Counted from the first letter of the stretch, positions 46,725 through 58,274 are shown. The stretch: 64,000 bases of DNA from Liolophura sinensis (GCF_032854445.1 NC_088306.1:16029764-16093763); one strand, 5' to 3'. Translations and numbers: made by a program. The notes: generated by a model from the letters alone, not told the origin.

Positions 46725-46840
46725 CTGAAATTTGGCTGGGACCACTGCAGGTTTCGAACCAGCGACTTCAGAGTCAGGCACCAAATCACCAGCAATACAT
46801 GTCAACCGTCTAGACTACTCGACCAACAGGCCTTCGACAC
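46725..46840 (-). mobile_element. tRNA-like SINE head, reverse
   Basis: Minus-strand TGTTGGTCGAGTAGTCTAGA (A-box area) and GTCGCTGGTTCGAAACC (B box) lie about 60 bp apart. No acceptor-stem pairing could be confirmed, so an old tRNA-derived SINE rather than a tRNA gene. Confidence 0.5.
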
Positions 46841-47689
46841 ACACACACACAAAAACGATAATACTGTTAAAATGAGCTAAAATTGACTTCCACATAAACA
46901 GTGTGCTCCTGACCGAAAAATCTCGAGACTCGTCGGCCTATAATGGTCTTGGCGACACTAAGCGGTCGCAGGACGAAAAGATGAAAGGAAAGTTGATATT
47001 TTCCACAATTGTTTAAGGTGGCAAATTGTCAAGACCTGAAATTACACCTTCCAGTTAGACATGATTCACATCACAGCTGACAAATGAAATGTGAGACTAT
47101 GCTGACTTGGGAAAAAAAGAGCCCTGAATTCTGACATAATCCAAAACAGGGTTATACTTATTTGGGAGAGACATACAAGTTGAGCAGATATAAAGTCGGA
47201 GGGCTGTCTCCACATCGGCAGTTGGGTGTAACGTGTTGTAGTTTGTAAAGATAATGAGGATAATATCAGACAGATGTGTTTTGTGTAGCTCATCTTCCCT
47301 CAAGCCACCTGGGGCAGGTTCGACCAGGCCATTCAGTGGCCTCGGAGCCGGAGGGGGTGGGGGGAGCCCAGGGCACCACCACTTTTCAGCTGCTAGAGGC
47401 CCTGATATGCTTGTGGCTCTTCAGAGAACAGAGCTTGTTCATTCTTCTGGTTGCTATACTACATACTCGTCAAGATGTCATGATAACGTCTTGGGAAGCG
47501 GAATCGATTATTTCATGTGGGACAGGAGCATGAAGAGGAGCAGGTAATCAATCAGACGATAGATGAACACACTCTTGCCGAGTCCCTCGTAGCTTCATTC
47601 CGGGTGAGCGTTGTTCCCTGCCACACCTGACCGGCCTCTTGTCAGTGCCCTGAACAGGCTCGATTCTGGCTCTTACTGCTTCAGTAGCA
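46841..47689. other. Unassigned; GC-rich patch
   Basis: 47300-47410 is GC-rich with a GGAGGGGGTGGGGGG run. ORFs 47254-47547 and 47276-47533 cross it in two frames and show no domain. Confidence 0.3.
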
Positions 47690-47866
47690 GCTTACAGTCA
47701 GGAGGTTTGTCAGGTATACTTGGCGAAGGGCGATAAGTGAAAAATCGGTCCTGGGTTTCTCTCGGGCTCTGCCTGGTTTCCTCCCACCATAATGCTGGCC
47801 GCCGTCATGTAAGCGAATTACTGTTGAGTACGGCGTAAAACACCAATCAAATAAATAAATAGATAA
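47690..47866 (+). mobile_element. Type II head region joined to SINE 3' domain
   Basis: AGTCAGGAGGTTTGTCAGGT (type II motif) leads into the well-preserved SINE core GGGTTTCTCTCGGGCTCTGC, CCACCATAATGCTGGCCGCC and tail AACACCAATCAAATAAATAA. It links the two SINE types by a shared 3' domain. Confidence 0.8.
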
Positions 47867-48375
47867 GTAAGTACGCCTACGGCGTTTAATACCAAGGAAA
47901 TAAATGAATAATTAAACAACTAAATAAATATTCGTACATTTATGAATATTACGAATTCATGTAAGAGCATGAGCAATTGTAAGGTACTGATTTCAGATCG
48001 CGTTAGTAGTTGGCCACAGTGAATAGGATTGATCATCTCAGTCAGCAGTCCAGTCAAGAGGAACTGATTCGTTTGAGACGATATTTACGATCAACGCCAA
48101 ACTGACCTATTTATGGGTCACGTCAGTACCATAATCAACTGGCGATGGGGAAAAGAAGATCAACTGGGTGGCGGACGCACGACTTTGGCAGCTAACTTAA
48201 TATGGATATGTATAAGAGACAACAGAAGAAATTGTCAGTATAATGAATTAGTGAAGAGGGTAAGAGGTTCATTTGGCCTTTCCGGATGAACTCATTGGCC
48301 ATTGCATGTGTACACATACGTGCGTGCTCTAACGTTAACACCGTCTATACAAGTACTCAGGAAAGATGGCGGAGG
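47867..48375. other. Unassigned; second A-rich tail
   Basis: 47874-47930 has TACGGCGTTTAATACCAAGG followed by AAATAAATGAATAATTAAAC, a second SINE-like tail. The rest is featureless. Confidence 0.4.
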
Positions 48376-48885
48376 GGTGTGTACTGTGCATATTTGTATG
48401 TCTTGTGCGTATTTGTATGTGTTGTACGTATTTGTATGTATTCTGCGTATTTGTGTGTCTTGTGCGTATGTGTATGTCTTGTGCGCATTTGTATGTATTC
48501 TGCGTATTTGTGTTCTGCCTCTTTGTATATATTGTGGGTATTTGTCTGTATTGTGCGTGTTGGCATGCATTGTACGTATTTGTCTGTATTCTGCGTATTT
48601 GAATGTGTTATGCGTCTTTGTATGTATGGTGTGTATTTTTATGTATTATGAGTATTTATATGCATTGTGCGTATTTGTTTGTCCTCTGCGCATGTGTGTG
48701 TATTGTGCGCATTTGTATGCATTGTGCGTATTTGTGTGTGTTGTGGGTATTTGTATGCCCTTTGCGTATGTGTATGTATTGTGTTTATGTGTATGTATTG
48801 TGCGTATTTGTATGTATTCTCGGTATTTCTATGTTTTGTGGGTATTTGTATGTTTTGTGCGTATTGGTGTGTACGTAGTTGATCA
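48376..48885. repeat. 18-bp minisatellite, about 28 units
   Basis: Unit TGCGTATTTGTATGTATT with frequent substitutions. The 18-bp period keeps several frames open on both strands, giving Cys/Tyr/Val-rich ORFs of up to 222 codons. Several frames being open together argues against a real protein. Confidence 0.95.
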
Positions 48886-50084
48886 CATTGTGCCGAGCAG
48901 AAAGGCTCATCTCGGCAACAACATGACAGATCAGACAACTATGCGTGCGCAGCGCTGTTCTCAATTCTAAATCTTACCAATCTTGGTCCACCACTAGAAC
49001 TATCCCCTCTACATGTATAATTCACAGCCTTGAGCTCAGAGTTTTAAAGAAATCCCTTAAACTGGATCTGAGAATGCTACTTTTGATATCAGAAAAGAAG
49101 AAATAAACCCACATTGCTGGCTTCTTTGAAAGAGTAATTGTCAGACACCAATCATTTTGTGAATATTTTCTTTGCAACAATAAAATGACAGAGAGAGAAT
49201 TGTGACTTGGTCCAGGAGTTGATTATAAATCTCGCGTTCTTCAATAACCTAAACACTCTGAAGATTTGCAGACATCCCAAAATGAATTATTCACCATGTG
49301 CTGCAGCAATGCAATGATGGCGTTAACAGTTATAATGATGGCTTTTGCTCCAATCAGAGCTATAGCGAGAAAACTAATCAGTAAATGAGAAACATTTATC
49401 ATCGAGAAAACAGATTTCTTAATTTGTAAAACTGGCGATGCGGGTTTCACGCGTCAGCCATCCGAAAAACTCTTGACAGCCCTGCCATTTTGTCAGATTG
49501 ATTTCTTAACAAAATTCTGGTCATACATGAATTTATCGCGACTGAATTCCTTCGCTACATGTATATAAATGTGGACTTGTGAAAAAGATATTTACTGTAC
49601 AGTTCTATATGTTTGTGGCTCGTTAACTGTATTCAAAGCTGTTGCAAAACTACAGAACTCTCGATCTCTTTATAATCGTGACTGCCAGGAGTGGAATATT
49701 GTGTTCTCATACGTCTTGCTATGAAAATTCAGAGTGATATAAACATCTCGATAAATTTTAGTCGTACCATTTGCCGTGTATTGTTTCATTTGTTCTGGAA
49801 CGCGTCATATATTCACTACAATGTATATCACGTCAAAATGACGTCAAATGTCCCTTTCCCAGCTCATCATGATGGCGTCTCATAAAAGACAGTACGGCGT
49901 TACAGCAGAAACTGATACGTTGTAACATTTGGAAACGTACGCCACAAGCTACTTTTGATATAACAATGCTCCTGGTCCTGCTTCACACTAGCGCCACTTC
50001 ACGGGATTAAAAAATATCCCGCCTTCCCATTATGCAATCTAGACAACCGTGCCATATCTATGGAATTTCCATGTCTATTTCTGT
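48886..50084. other. Unassigned sequence
   Basis: The minus-strand ORF 49241-49450 contains one hydrophobic segment but lacks an acceptor or partner exon. No other signal. Confidence 0.3.
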
Positions 50085-50185
50085 TTGTGTGAGTGAGTGA
50101 ATGCCCGGGGTTTAACGTCGTAAGGAACAATTTTCCAGTCATATGACGACGAAGGAAATCTTAGAGTGCATGTAATTAACCTTTC
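50085..50185 (-). mobile_element. SINE tail, GTGAGTGAGTG type
   Basis: GTGTGAGTGAGTGAATGCCC, GGGGTTTAACGTCGTAAGG and AGTCATATGACGACGAAGGA follow the 3' end of a SINE type frequent in bivalves and gastropods (from memory). Only the tail domain remains. Confidence 0.55.
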
Positions 50186-50558
50186 TGTTTTTTCCAAAAC
50201 GATTTTGTGTAACACGTTTGTGTATGGCGATAACAGATGGAATCTACGTAAAAGGTACACAGATACACAGTTTATGGTACTGGGATAGATAAAAAGTGAA
50301 GAAGTATTTATATCTTAATTGTCCGGGTGACGTGAGCTCAATTCCGTGTGGAGTTAGTATACGATATAACATGAAAAGAATATAGGCCTATCCACGAGTT
50401 CGTGTCAGTATAATGTGACGTCCGGAATCTTCGATATGGCTATCTTGTGAAGTAAATCTTCGAAATTACCGATATTCGGAGCGATTTGTTACAAGAGGAA
50501 ACTATCGTGATTTGACGGTCATTATGTTTAAAAGCAAGTTAAAATCCATGATCCCATG
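50186..50558. other. Unassigned sequence
   Basis: No signal recognised. Confidence 0.3.
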
Positions 50559-50638
50559 ATCTGTCCGCCGTCGTATAAGTGAAATATTCTTGACTACGGC
50601 GTAAAACACAAATCAAACAAATAAATAAATAAATAAAA
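50559..50638 (+). mobile_element. SINE-A tail, 5'-truncated
   Basis: GTCCGCCGTCGTATAAGTGA through CAAATAAATAAATAAATAAA. Only the last ~80 bp are present. It faces the reverse copy that starts 70 bp later. Confidence 0.9.
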
Positions 50639-50708
50639 CTCATGAAAAACTCCCTTATATTTTCAGCGATATTATGTTCGCTTTTACACATAGCTTTAAT
50701 TACAGGGA

Positions 50709-50950
50709 TTGTTTATTTATTTATTTGATTGGTGTTTTACACTATACTCAAGAATATTTCACTTAAACGACGGCGGCCAGCAGTATGGTGGGAGAAAACC
50801 CACGACCATCCGCAGATTGCTGGAAGTGCTTCCCACATACGACCGCCGGAGAATAAGCCAGCACGAACTAGGCTTGATCTCACAGCGACCGGATTGGTGA
50901 GAGGCCCCTGGGTCATTTCGCCGCGCCGGTACACCAACTGATAGGTCACG
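50709..50950 (-). mobile_element. SINE-A, reverse, internal deletion
   Basis: Tail TTTATTTATTTATTTGATTG, GGTGGGAGAAAACCCACGAC (about 30 bp of the core missing), CACAGCGACCGGATTGG and CACCAACTGATAGGTCACG at the head. Confidence 0.9.
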
Positions 50951-51229
50951 ATAGGGCTTGTTTAATGAAGGGCCTAAGCAAAGTGTAATACTGATATAAC
51001 GGAATATACAGCGTAATATTTTGTTACATTTAACTATAAATATGGTCATAATACTTCATCAGTCGGTTAATACGATCAGTAAACACACGTCCCTTATTGT
51101 CACGTGGTGGAAACGTCAGAGCGGTTTAGTCTTTTCTTTGTTGTATGTACGTATGCTTGGGGTTTTTACTTGTGCGTGTACATGTACTGTAACAGGGCGA
51201 ATGTCTGCCAAAGTCATTCCGACAACGAA
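50951..51229. other. Short unassigned stretch
   Basis: Overlapping ORFs on both strands without domains. Confidence 0.3.
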
Positions 51230-51425
51230 GTACAATGCCGAAGACACCAGACATGACCCCTTACCCCACATTATATGCCCATTGACAATGGACCAACCAG
51301 TTCTGCTTCCTTGCTCTAACCTCTCAGTGCTGAGCATCAAGTACCATAAAGTCTTTGGTATGACCCGACCCGGGTGTTCCGACTTCGAGGCGGACTCTCT
51401 AACCACTAGGCCACGGAAGCGGTCT
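51230..51425 (-). mobile_element. tRNA-derived SINE, different family
   Basis: Minus-strand TCCGTGGCCTAGTGGTTAGA is an excellent A box; CCCGGGTCGGGTC marks a decayed B-box region. The body extends about 150 bp without the SINE-A core or tail. This family ends in non-A-rich sequence here. Confidence 0.6.
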
Positions 51426-52185
51426 TGTTTGCTGTGTTTGGCCAGAATAGGTCTGCCCTGATGCTGATCACACTGTCGCGTGGACAGTAGGGTTTGCCTT
51501 TTGCTTCCGTGTGAGCTTAATATTTATCTCAGTTTCACCCTCTACAGTCCCTTCACTCCCATTTTCCCGGGAGCTGGGTTCTAAGACCTCCGCACCCCAT
51601 CCATCCACACCACCACCCCTTTCCCCAGTCCGTCGTTTATGGTATAGGATAGACTACATGTATAAATTTCCTATAGTTATCTCTTCAAAAATCGCTTAAA
51701 TCAAGAGTGAGAAATTATTTCCTCAAATCATTTCCTGACCTGTTCTGGGAAACCTCACGGAATATTTGTCGCATGCTTCATACTTTCATTCCTGTGTCTT
51801 AAAGGGGCTGACAGCTAAGGGCTTAATTTGAGCCATTTGTATCACTGTTCCTGCATGTGTTCTCATTCATCGATATGGTGAATAAACAAAATATATAAAC
51901 AATTCGCATGGTCGGTAAACTATATCTATCAGGTATGTCTTCTCATCCACTGTCGATTCAGGTCCAACCTGGTGTGTGAACCCTTACTTTACGCTAGCCA
52001 CCATCACTGGGGCTGACAAAGTATAACCGTTCGTGAAATGACATGTGGCAAAGCTTAGTCTATAGAATATGCCCGGCGTTTCAACATAAAGCCGTGTGAT
52101 GAAGTCCGCAATAAGCATTTTGTAGAAAAGCACAATATACATGGACGAAATCTTCTCCAACCCCTGAAAATCATCAGACACTTAC
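51426..52185. other. Unassigned; intron side of the 52.2-kb exon
   Basis: Begins, on the minus strand, with the GTAAGT donor of the next feature. No downstream exon in matching phase was recognised. Confidence 0.3.
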
Positions 52186-52330
52186 CTTGTGCTCCCTTGG
52201 GAATCCTTCAGTCTTCATTTTGTCGTTAAAGTCTTCAGAAATGGTAAATAGGAGTTTCCGACTTGGATCACAGACGCCTGGTTTGTCACCAGCACTGGGC
52301 TTCAACTGCTCCTTGAGTCGACCAGCGGGC
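52186..52330 (-). CDS. Internal coding exon, gene unidentified
   Basis: Minus-strand acceptor GTGTGTCTTCTTAAAG and donor AAG followed by GTAAGTG enclose 145 bp. One leading base completes a split codon and 48 open codons follow: PAGRLKEQLKPSAGDKPG, VCDPSRKLLFTISEDF, NDKMKTEGFPREHK. The other frames contain stops and the composition is protein-like, so this is one of the better host exons. Intron phase is 2 upstream and 0 downstream. No family is recognised and neighbouring exons were not located. Confidence 0.5.
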
Positions 52331-53029
52331 CTTTAAGAAGACACACGCCTGCTAAGGATTAATCCGCAGAGATGACCTTGTGTGAGTTGCTATGATCATG
52401 ACTTTCCAGTGACAACCATCGTGCGAAGGAAACCCCATTCAACGTAGCAAAGTGACCATAACAAAATATAGCAGATGTTACAATGACCACATACAAAGTA
52501 TTAAGACCTTGGAAGATGATTGTTTAAGAGTCATAAAGGCGAGAACCGATCACAGCGACTATGTAAGCTGAGCGCAAGCCACGGACTTTTGTGAAACGTC
52601 CCAGTAACCAAGGGAGGTAATACGATATAAGATGCTCGCTCTTTAGGCAGCCTAAACTGAGCAGAGGTTACTGGGCGCCTGTTACTTAAACACTCTTGAA
52701 AAATTATTAACTTTAATCGGCGCATTAAACTAGTTTAATGAAAAGCATACATTATCCTTCTGTCAGAAATGAATCGTTCACCAAGGATTCACAAACTGCA
52801 TGAAGCCTAAATGAGTGTGGTGCCTCGCCTATTCTTTTCACATGTTTTTTTTTTCTTCAAAACCAAAATAATCAAGTGCACGTGAAAGATCAATGGAAAC
52901 GGATTGTGAAATTAGATTTTAAAAGTATGCTTCAATTAATCCAACTGTTTTAAATAAAAAATGAGTTCTACACAATATATTGCCTTGGTGAGCTGTCCTG
53001 TCATATCCCAGGGCTTTTCCAGGTTCCAT
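52331..53029. other. Unassigned sequence
   Basis: The minus-strand ORF 52531-52725 has no domain. CCAAGGGAGGTAAT (52608) is a motif also seen, reversed, in the 62.8-kb array (TTACCTCCCTTTG). Confidence 0.3.
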
Positions 53030-54545
53030 TGTCAACTTTACATTGGACTATTTCATGTATGCCCCAGGTGCTACAGTCAACTTTACATAGAACTATTTCA
53101 TGTATGCCCCAGGTGCTACAGTCATCATCACATAGGACTATTTCATGTATGCCCCAGGTGCTATAGTCAACTTTACGTAGGACTATTTCATGTATGCCCC
53201 AGGTGCTATAGTCATCATTACATAGGAATATTTCATGTATGCCCCAGGTGCTATAGTCAACTTTACATAGGACTATTTCATGTATGCCCCAGGTGCTATA
53301 GTCATCATTACATAGGACTATTTCATATATGCCCCAGGTGCTATATTCATCATTACATAGGACTATTTCATGTATGCCCCAGGTGCTACAGTCAACTTTA
53401 CACAGAACTATTTCATGTATGCCCCAGGTGCTACAGTCAACTTCACATAGGACTATTTCATGTATGCCCCAGGTGCTATAGTCAACTTTACATAGGACTA
53501 TTTCATGTATGCCCCAGGTGCTATAGTCATCATTACATAGGACTATTTCATGTATGCCCCAGGTGCTATATTCATCATTACATAGGACTATTTCATGTAT
53601 GCCCCAGGTGCTACAGTCAACTTTACACAGAACTATTTCATGTATGCCCCAGGTGCTACAGTCAACTTCACATAGGACTATTTCATGTATGCCCCAGGTG
53701 CTATAGTCTTCATTACATAGGAATATTTCATGTATGCCCCAGGTGCTATAGTCAACTTCACATAGGACTATTTTATGTATGCCCCAGGTGCTATATTCAT
53801 CATTACATAGGACAATTTCATGTATGCCCCAGGTGCTATATTCATCATTACATAGGACTATTTCATATATGCCCCAGGTGCTATAGTCAACTTTACATAG
53901 GACTATTTCATGTATGCCCCAGGTGCTATATTCTTCATTACATAGGACTATTTTATGTATGCCCCAGGTGCTATATTCATCATTACATAGGACTATTTCA
54001 TGTATGCCCCAGGTGCTATAGTCATCATTACATAGGACTATTTCATGTATGCCCCAGGTGCTATATTCATCATTACATAGGACTATTTCATGTATGCCCC
54101 AGGTGTTATAATCAACTTTACATAGGACTATTTCATGTATGCCCCAGGTGCTATAGTCATCATTACATAGGAATATTTCATGTATGCCCCAGGTGCTATA
54201 GTCATCATTACATAGGACTGTTTCATGTATGCCTCAGGTGCTATATTCATCATTACATAGGACTATTTAATGTATGCCCCAGGTGCTTTATTCATCATTA
54301 CATAGGACTATTTCATGTATGCCCCAGGTGCTATATTCATCATTACATAGGACTATTTTAGGTATGCCCCAGGTGCCATAGTCAACTTTACATAGGACTA
54401 TTTCATGTATGCCCCAGGTGCTATAGTCATCATTACATAGGACTATTTCATGTATGCCCCAGGTGCTATAATCAACTTTACATAGGACTATTTCATGTAT
54501 GCCCCAGGTGCTATATTCATCATTACATAGAACTATTTGATATAT
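53030..54545. repeat. 45-bp satellite, about 33 units
   Basis: Unit TTTCATGTATGCCCCAGGTG, then CTATAGTCATCATTACATAG, then GACTA. The phase is unchanged from 53041 to 54540, so there are no indels in about 33 units. Three variants of the middle (AGTCAACTTTAC, AGTCATCATTAC, ATTCATCATTAC) are intermixed. The plus frame from 52961 is open for 466 codons (15-residue repeat with CPRCY), ending at 54361. Most differences between units change the residue, so the open frame is better explained by the period than by selection. Confidence 0.97.
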
Positions 54546-55079
54546 GCGCCACTTGTTAGACTCCTCATTACATAGGAATATTTTATGTATGCGCAGGTGC
54601 TAGACTCCTCATTACGTACCACTATTTCATGTTTGCGCCAGGTGCTGGACTCCCCGTTACAGAGGACTGTTTGATGTATGCGGCATGTGCTAAACTCCCC
54701 ATTGCACAAGACTATTTCATGTTTGCGTAAGGTGCTAAGACTCCTTATTACATAAGATTATTGTATGTACGCCCCAGGTACTAAGGAATATTTCATATAT
54801 ACTCCTAAGCTGGACTGTTTCTTACATATGACTATTTTGTGTATGCCCCAGGCGCTATAGTCATCATTACATAGGACTATTTTACATGTACATATTCCTA
54901 TTTTAGTCATATGTAATGAATTTTATGCACTTGACGTACTATTTAATGTATCTGCCACGTGCTAGACTCTTCATTACATAGGATTATGTCATGTATGCAC
55001 CAGGTGCTAGATTCCTTGCAAGGCTATTTTATTTAAGCGCCAGGTGCTAGAATCCTCATTCCATAAGACTATTTCATGT
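54546..55079. repeat. Degenerate flank of the 45-bp satellite
   Basis: Recognisable but shifted units (AGGTGCTAGACTCCTCATTA, ATGTATGCGCCAGGTGCTAG) with indels. A transition zone between the ordered 45-bp array and the 90-bp array. Confidence 0.85.
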
Positions 55080-55735
55080 GTGCCAGGTGCTAGACTCTTC
55101 ATTACACAGGACTATTTGATGTATGCGTCTCGTGCTAGAATCCGCATTACATTGAACTATTGTATGTATGCGCCAGGTGCCAGACTCCTCATTACACAGG
55201 GCTATTTGATATGTACGCCTCGTGCTAGAATTCTCATTACATTGAGCTATTGTATGTATGCGCCAGGTGCTAGACTCCTCATTACATAGGGCTATTTGGT
55301 GTATACGCCTCGTGCTAGAATTCTCATTACATTGAACTATGGTATGTATGCGCCAGGTGCTAGACCCATCATTACACAGGGCTATTTGGTGTATACGCCT
55401 CGTGCTAGAATTCTCATTACATTGAAGTATTGTATGTATGCGCCAGGTGCTAGACTCCTCATTACACAGGACTATTTGATGTATACGTCTCATGCTAGAA
55501 TCCTCATTACATTGAACTATTGTATGTATGCGCCAGGTGCTAGACTCCTCATTACACAGGGCTATTTGGTGTATACGCCTCGTGCTAGAATTCTCATTAC
55601 ATTGAACTATTGTATGTATGCGCCAGGTGCTAGACTCCTCATTACACAGGACTATTTGATGTATACGTCTCATGCTAGAATCCTCATTACATTGAACTAT
55701 TGTATGTATGCGCCAGGTGCTAAGACTCCTCATTA
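55080..55735. repeat. 90-bp higher-order satellite (dimer of 45)
   Basis: TGTATGTATGCGCCAGGTGC recurs about every 90 bp (near 55161, 55251, 55341, 55431, 55521, 55611, 55701). Each unit joins two diverged 45-bp monomers: one with CCAGGTGCTAGACTCCTC, one with CTCGTGCTAGAATTCTC. Both strands have long open frames for the same period reason. Confidence 0.95.
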
Positions 55736-56104
55736 TATAAGATTATTTTATGTCTATATGCCCAACATGTTAAACTAATATGGAACGTTTGGTAATACAA
55801 TTCCTGAGAAATTTACCCCATGTTCCCTCTATTAAAGCTCAAAAAGATTTTCGTGTTACACATTGTAAGCCAATCAGTAAAATGAAATGGCAGTTCGGTT
55901 GTATAGTAGTCCTCCAAAGATCCATCTTTGCCAATAATGAGAAAAAAAAGTCCAAGCCATGGATGTCTAAATTATCTTAAATTCAACATTCATTCATTGT
56001 TGTATTGGGTGGAAGGTGATTAGAAAAAATGGAGAGATAAATGGCAGTGTTTTGTAGTTATAAGACGATAACTAACTACCTAATGGATTTTCAGAATAAT
56101 TGAG
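55736..56104. other. Unassigned gap between arrays
   Basis: The short ORF 55780-55980 has no motif. Confidence 0.3.
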
Positions 56105-56725
56105 ATGAGGAAATCGGAACAAAAACAAGCCATCAATCTAAACACTTTACACAAAAACTTTGCAAAAATTGAAACGAGAATTTTAAGAAACATGGGATCT
56201 CTTGCTGATTATGTAGGCAAAAACTTGTCCAATGATCGTGGATATAGTTGCTATAAAGGTTTTGGTGCTGATCGCTCGACAGAGACAGATGGCCGAGAAC
56301 TATCGATCCAGCGGAAAGCAGTTGGCGAAGGCCCGGGCACACCGGAATTGCAGTTTACTGTACTTTGTAGCCAGGGATATTGCTTGCTCTCCAGACACCT
56401 GCAGCTAACTCATCACCACTCTAAGATTGGTTTGAGCAGTAAGAAAGAAGGAGAGAAGAAGGGCCCCGGAAAGTCGTCCCACCAGCGAGGGAGATGGGAA
56501 ATTCGAGACCAAAACGTCTTTTCCTGTAGGCTTAAACGGCACATTTTTCAAAGCAAACGAAGACGAAGGAGAACACTTAATCCGCTGACTTTGCCTTCCT
56601 CAAACTACTGTAAAAAAAATAATAAAGTTATCTACCGCAGCGTTTACATTAGAAATCTTGGTACCGGTTCTTCTCTGCACAATCATGTGAATTGGGCATC
56701 AGAGGAACGGGGGCTAGGCCAATAG
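56105..56725 (+). CDS. Hypothetical ORF, 206 codons
   Basis: Open from ATG at 56105 to a stop at 56725, non-repetitive, basic (runs of Lys and Arg near residues 110-165). It contains no hydrophobic segment and no recognised domain. It sits between two satellite arrays, has no clear promoter, and its base composition is like the surroundings. It may be a chance ORF or a decayed gene. Confidence 0.15.
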   Translation: MRKSEQKQAINLNTLHKNFAKIETRILRNMGSLADYVGKNLSNDRGYSCYKGFGADRSTETDGRELSIQRKAVGEGPGTPELQFTVLCSQGYCLLSRHLQLTHHHSKIGLSSKKEGEKKGPGKSSHQRGRWEIRDQNVFSCRLKRHIFQSKRRRRRTLNPLTLPSSNYCKKNNKVIYRSVYIRNLGTGSSLHNHVNWASEERGLGQ

Positions 56726-56739
56726 TTCAAGTGATGGTC

Positions 56740-58215
56740 GAAAGGGTCAGTTAGCGGGATATAGACCAAGCAATGACAGACACGGTGTCAGTCAGTGGAA
56801 TGGACAGCATAGACCAACCATAATGACTGACATTGTCAGCCATCAGCAAGAACGTCATAGACGAAGTATAACAGCCGAGACTGTGTCGGTCAGCACAATG
56901 TACGGTAAAGACCAATAATAACCGCAGAGATGGCGTCATTCACCGGAATGTACGGTATACCCCAACTATAATGACAGACACGGTGTCAGTCAATGGAATG
57001 GACGGCATAGACCAACCATAATGACTGACACTGTCAGCCATCAGCAAGAACGCCATAGACGAAGTATAACAGCCGAGACTGTGTCGGTCAGCACAATGTA
57101 CGGTAAAGACCAGTAATAACTGCAGAGATGGTGTCAGTCGGTGGAATGGATGGTATAGACTAACTGTAATGACAGACATGACAGGAATGTACGGTATACC
57201 CCAACTATAATGACAGATACGGCGTCAGTCAATGGAAAGGACGGCATAGACCAACCATAATGACTGACACTGTCAGCCATCAGCAAGAACGCCATAGACG
57301 AAGTATAACAGCCGAGACTGTGTCGGTCAGCACAATGTACGGTAAAGACCAATAATAACCGCAGAGATGGCGTCATTCACCGGAATGTACGGTATACCCC
57401 AACTATAATGACAGACACGGTGTCAGTCAATGGAATGGACGGCATAGACCAACCATAATGACTGACACTGTCAGCCATCAGCAAGAGCGCCATAGACGAA
57501 GTATAACAGCCGAGACTGTGTCGGTCAGCACAATGTACGGTAAAGACCAGTAATAACTGCAGAGATGGTGTCAGTCGGTGGAATGGACAGTATAGACTAA
57601 CTGTAATGACAGACATGACAGGAATGTACGGTATACCCCAACTATAATGACAGATACGGTGTCAGTCAATGGAATGGACGGCATAGACCAACCATAATGA
57701 CTGACACTGTCAGCCATCAGCAAGAACGCCATAGACGAAGTATAACAGCCGAGACTGTGTCGGTCAGCACAATGTACGGTAAAGACCAGTAATAACTGGT
57801 CAGAGATGGTGTCAGTCGGTGGAATGGACAGTATACCCCAACTACAATGACAGATACGGTGTCAGTCAATGGAATGGACGGCATAGACCAAACATAATGA
57901 CTGACACTGTCAGCCGTCAGCATGAAGGCCATAGAATAAGTATAACAGCCGAGACAGCCAACCCAACAATGTACGGTAAAGACCAGTAATAACTGCAGAG
58001 ATGGTGTCAGTCGGTGGAATGGACAGTATAGACTAACTGTAATGACAGGAATGTATGGTATACCCCAACTATAATGACAGATACGGTGTCAGTCACCGGA
58101 ATGGACGGTGTACATCAACTATAAAGACAGACATGATATCAGTCAGTGGAATGGACGGTATAGACTAACTGTAATGACAGACAGACCGTCAGACACCGGA
58201 ATGGACGGGATAGAC
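56740..58215. repeat. 48-50-bp satellite with 437-bp higher order
   Basis: The monomer resembles GGAATGGACGGTATAGACCA plus ACTATAATGACAGACACGGT and GTCAGTCA. The landmark CATCAGCAAG lies at 56841, 57039, 57278, 57476 and 57715, spacings of 198, 239, 198 and 239 bp. So blocks of four and five monomers alternate, giving a 437-bp super-repeat. The minus-strand ORFs of ~80 codons repeat with it and are artefacts. Confidence 0.95.
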
Positions 58216-58274
58216 CAGAGGCTTGGTCCGAATGGAACATAATCCGCTGTGGAAGTGTGTTTGTAACTAGTGTA

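Noticed and set aside
46725-46840. tRNA gene
   Set aside because: Boxes A and B are present but no paired acceptor stem or anticodon arm could be confirmed; treated as a SINE head.
49241-49450. 69-codon ORF with one membrane-like segment
   Set aside because: No acceptor or promoter found; starts at GTG only.
55074-55778. ORFs of 160 and 219 codons on opposite strands
   Set aside because: Both derive from the 90-bp array; simultaneous openness on both strands is a period effect.
56751-57932. Series of ~80-codon minus-strand ORFs
   Set aside because: Repeated copies of the same satellite frame; recur every 437 bp.
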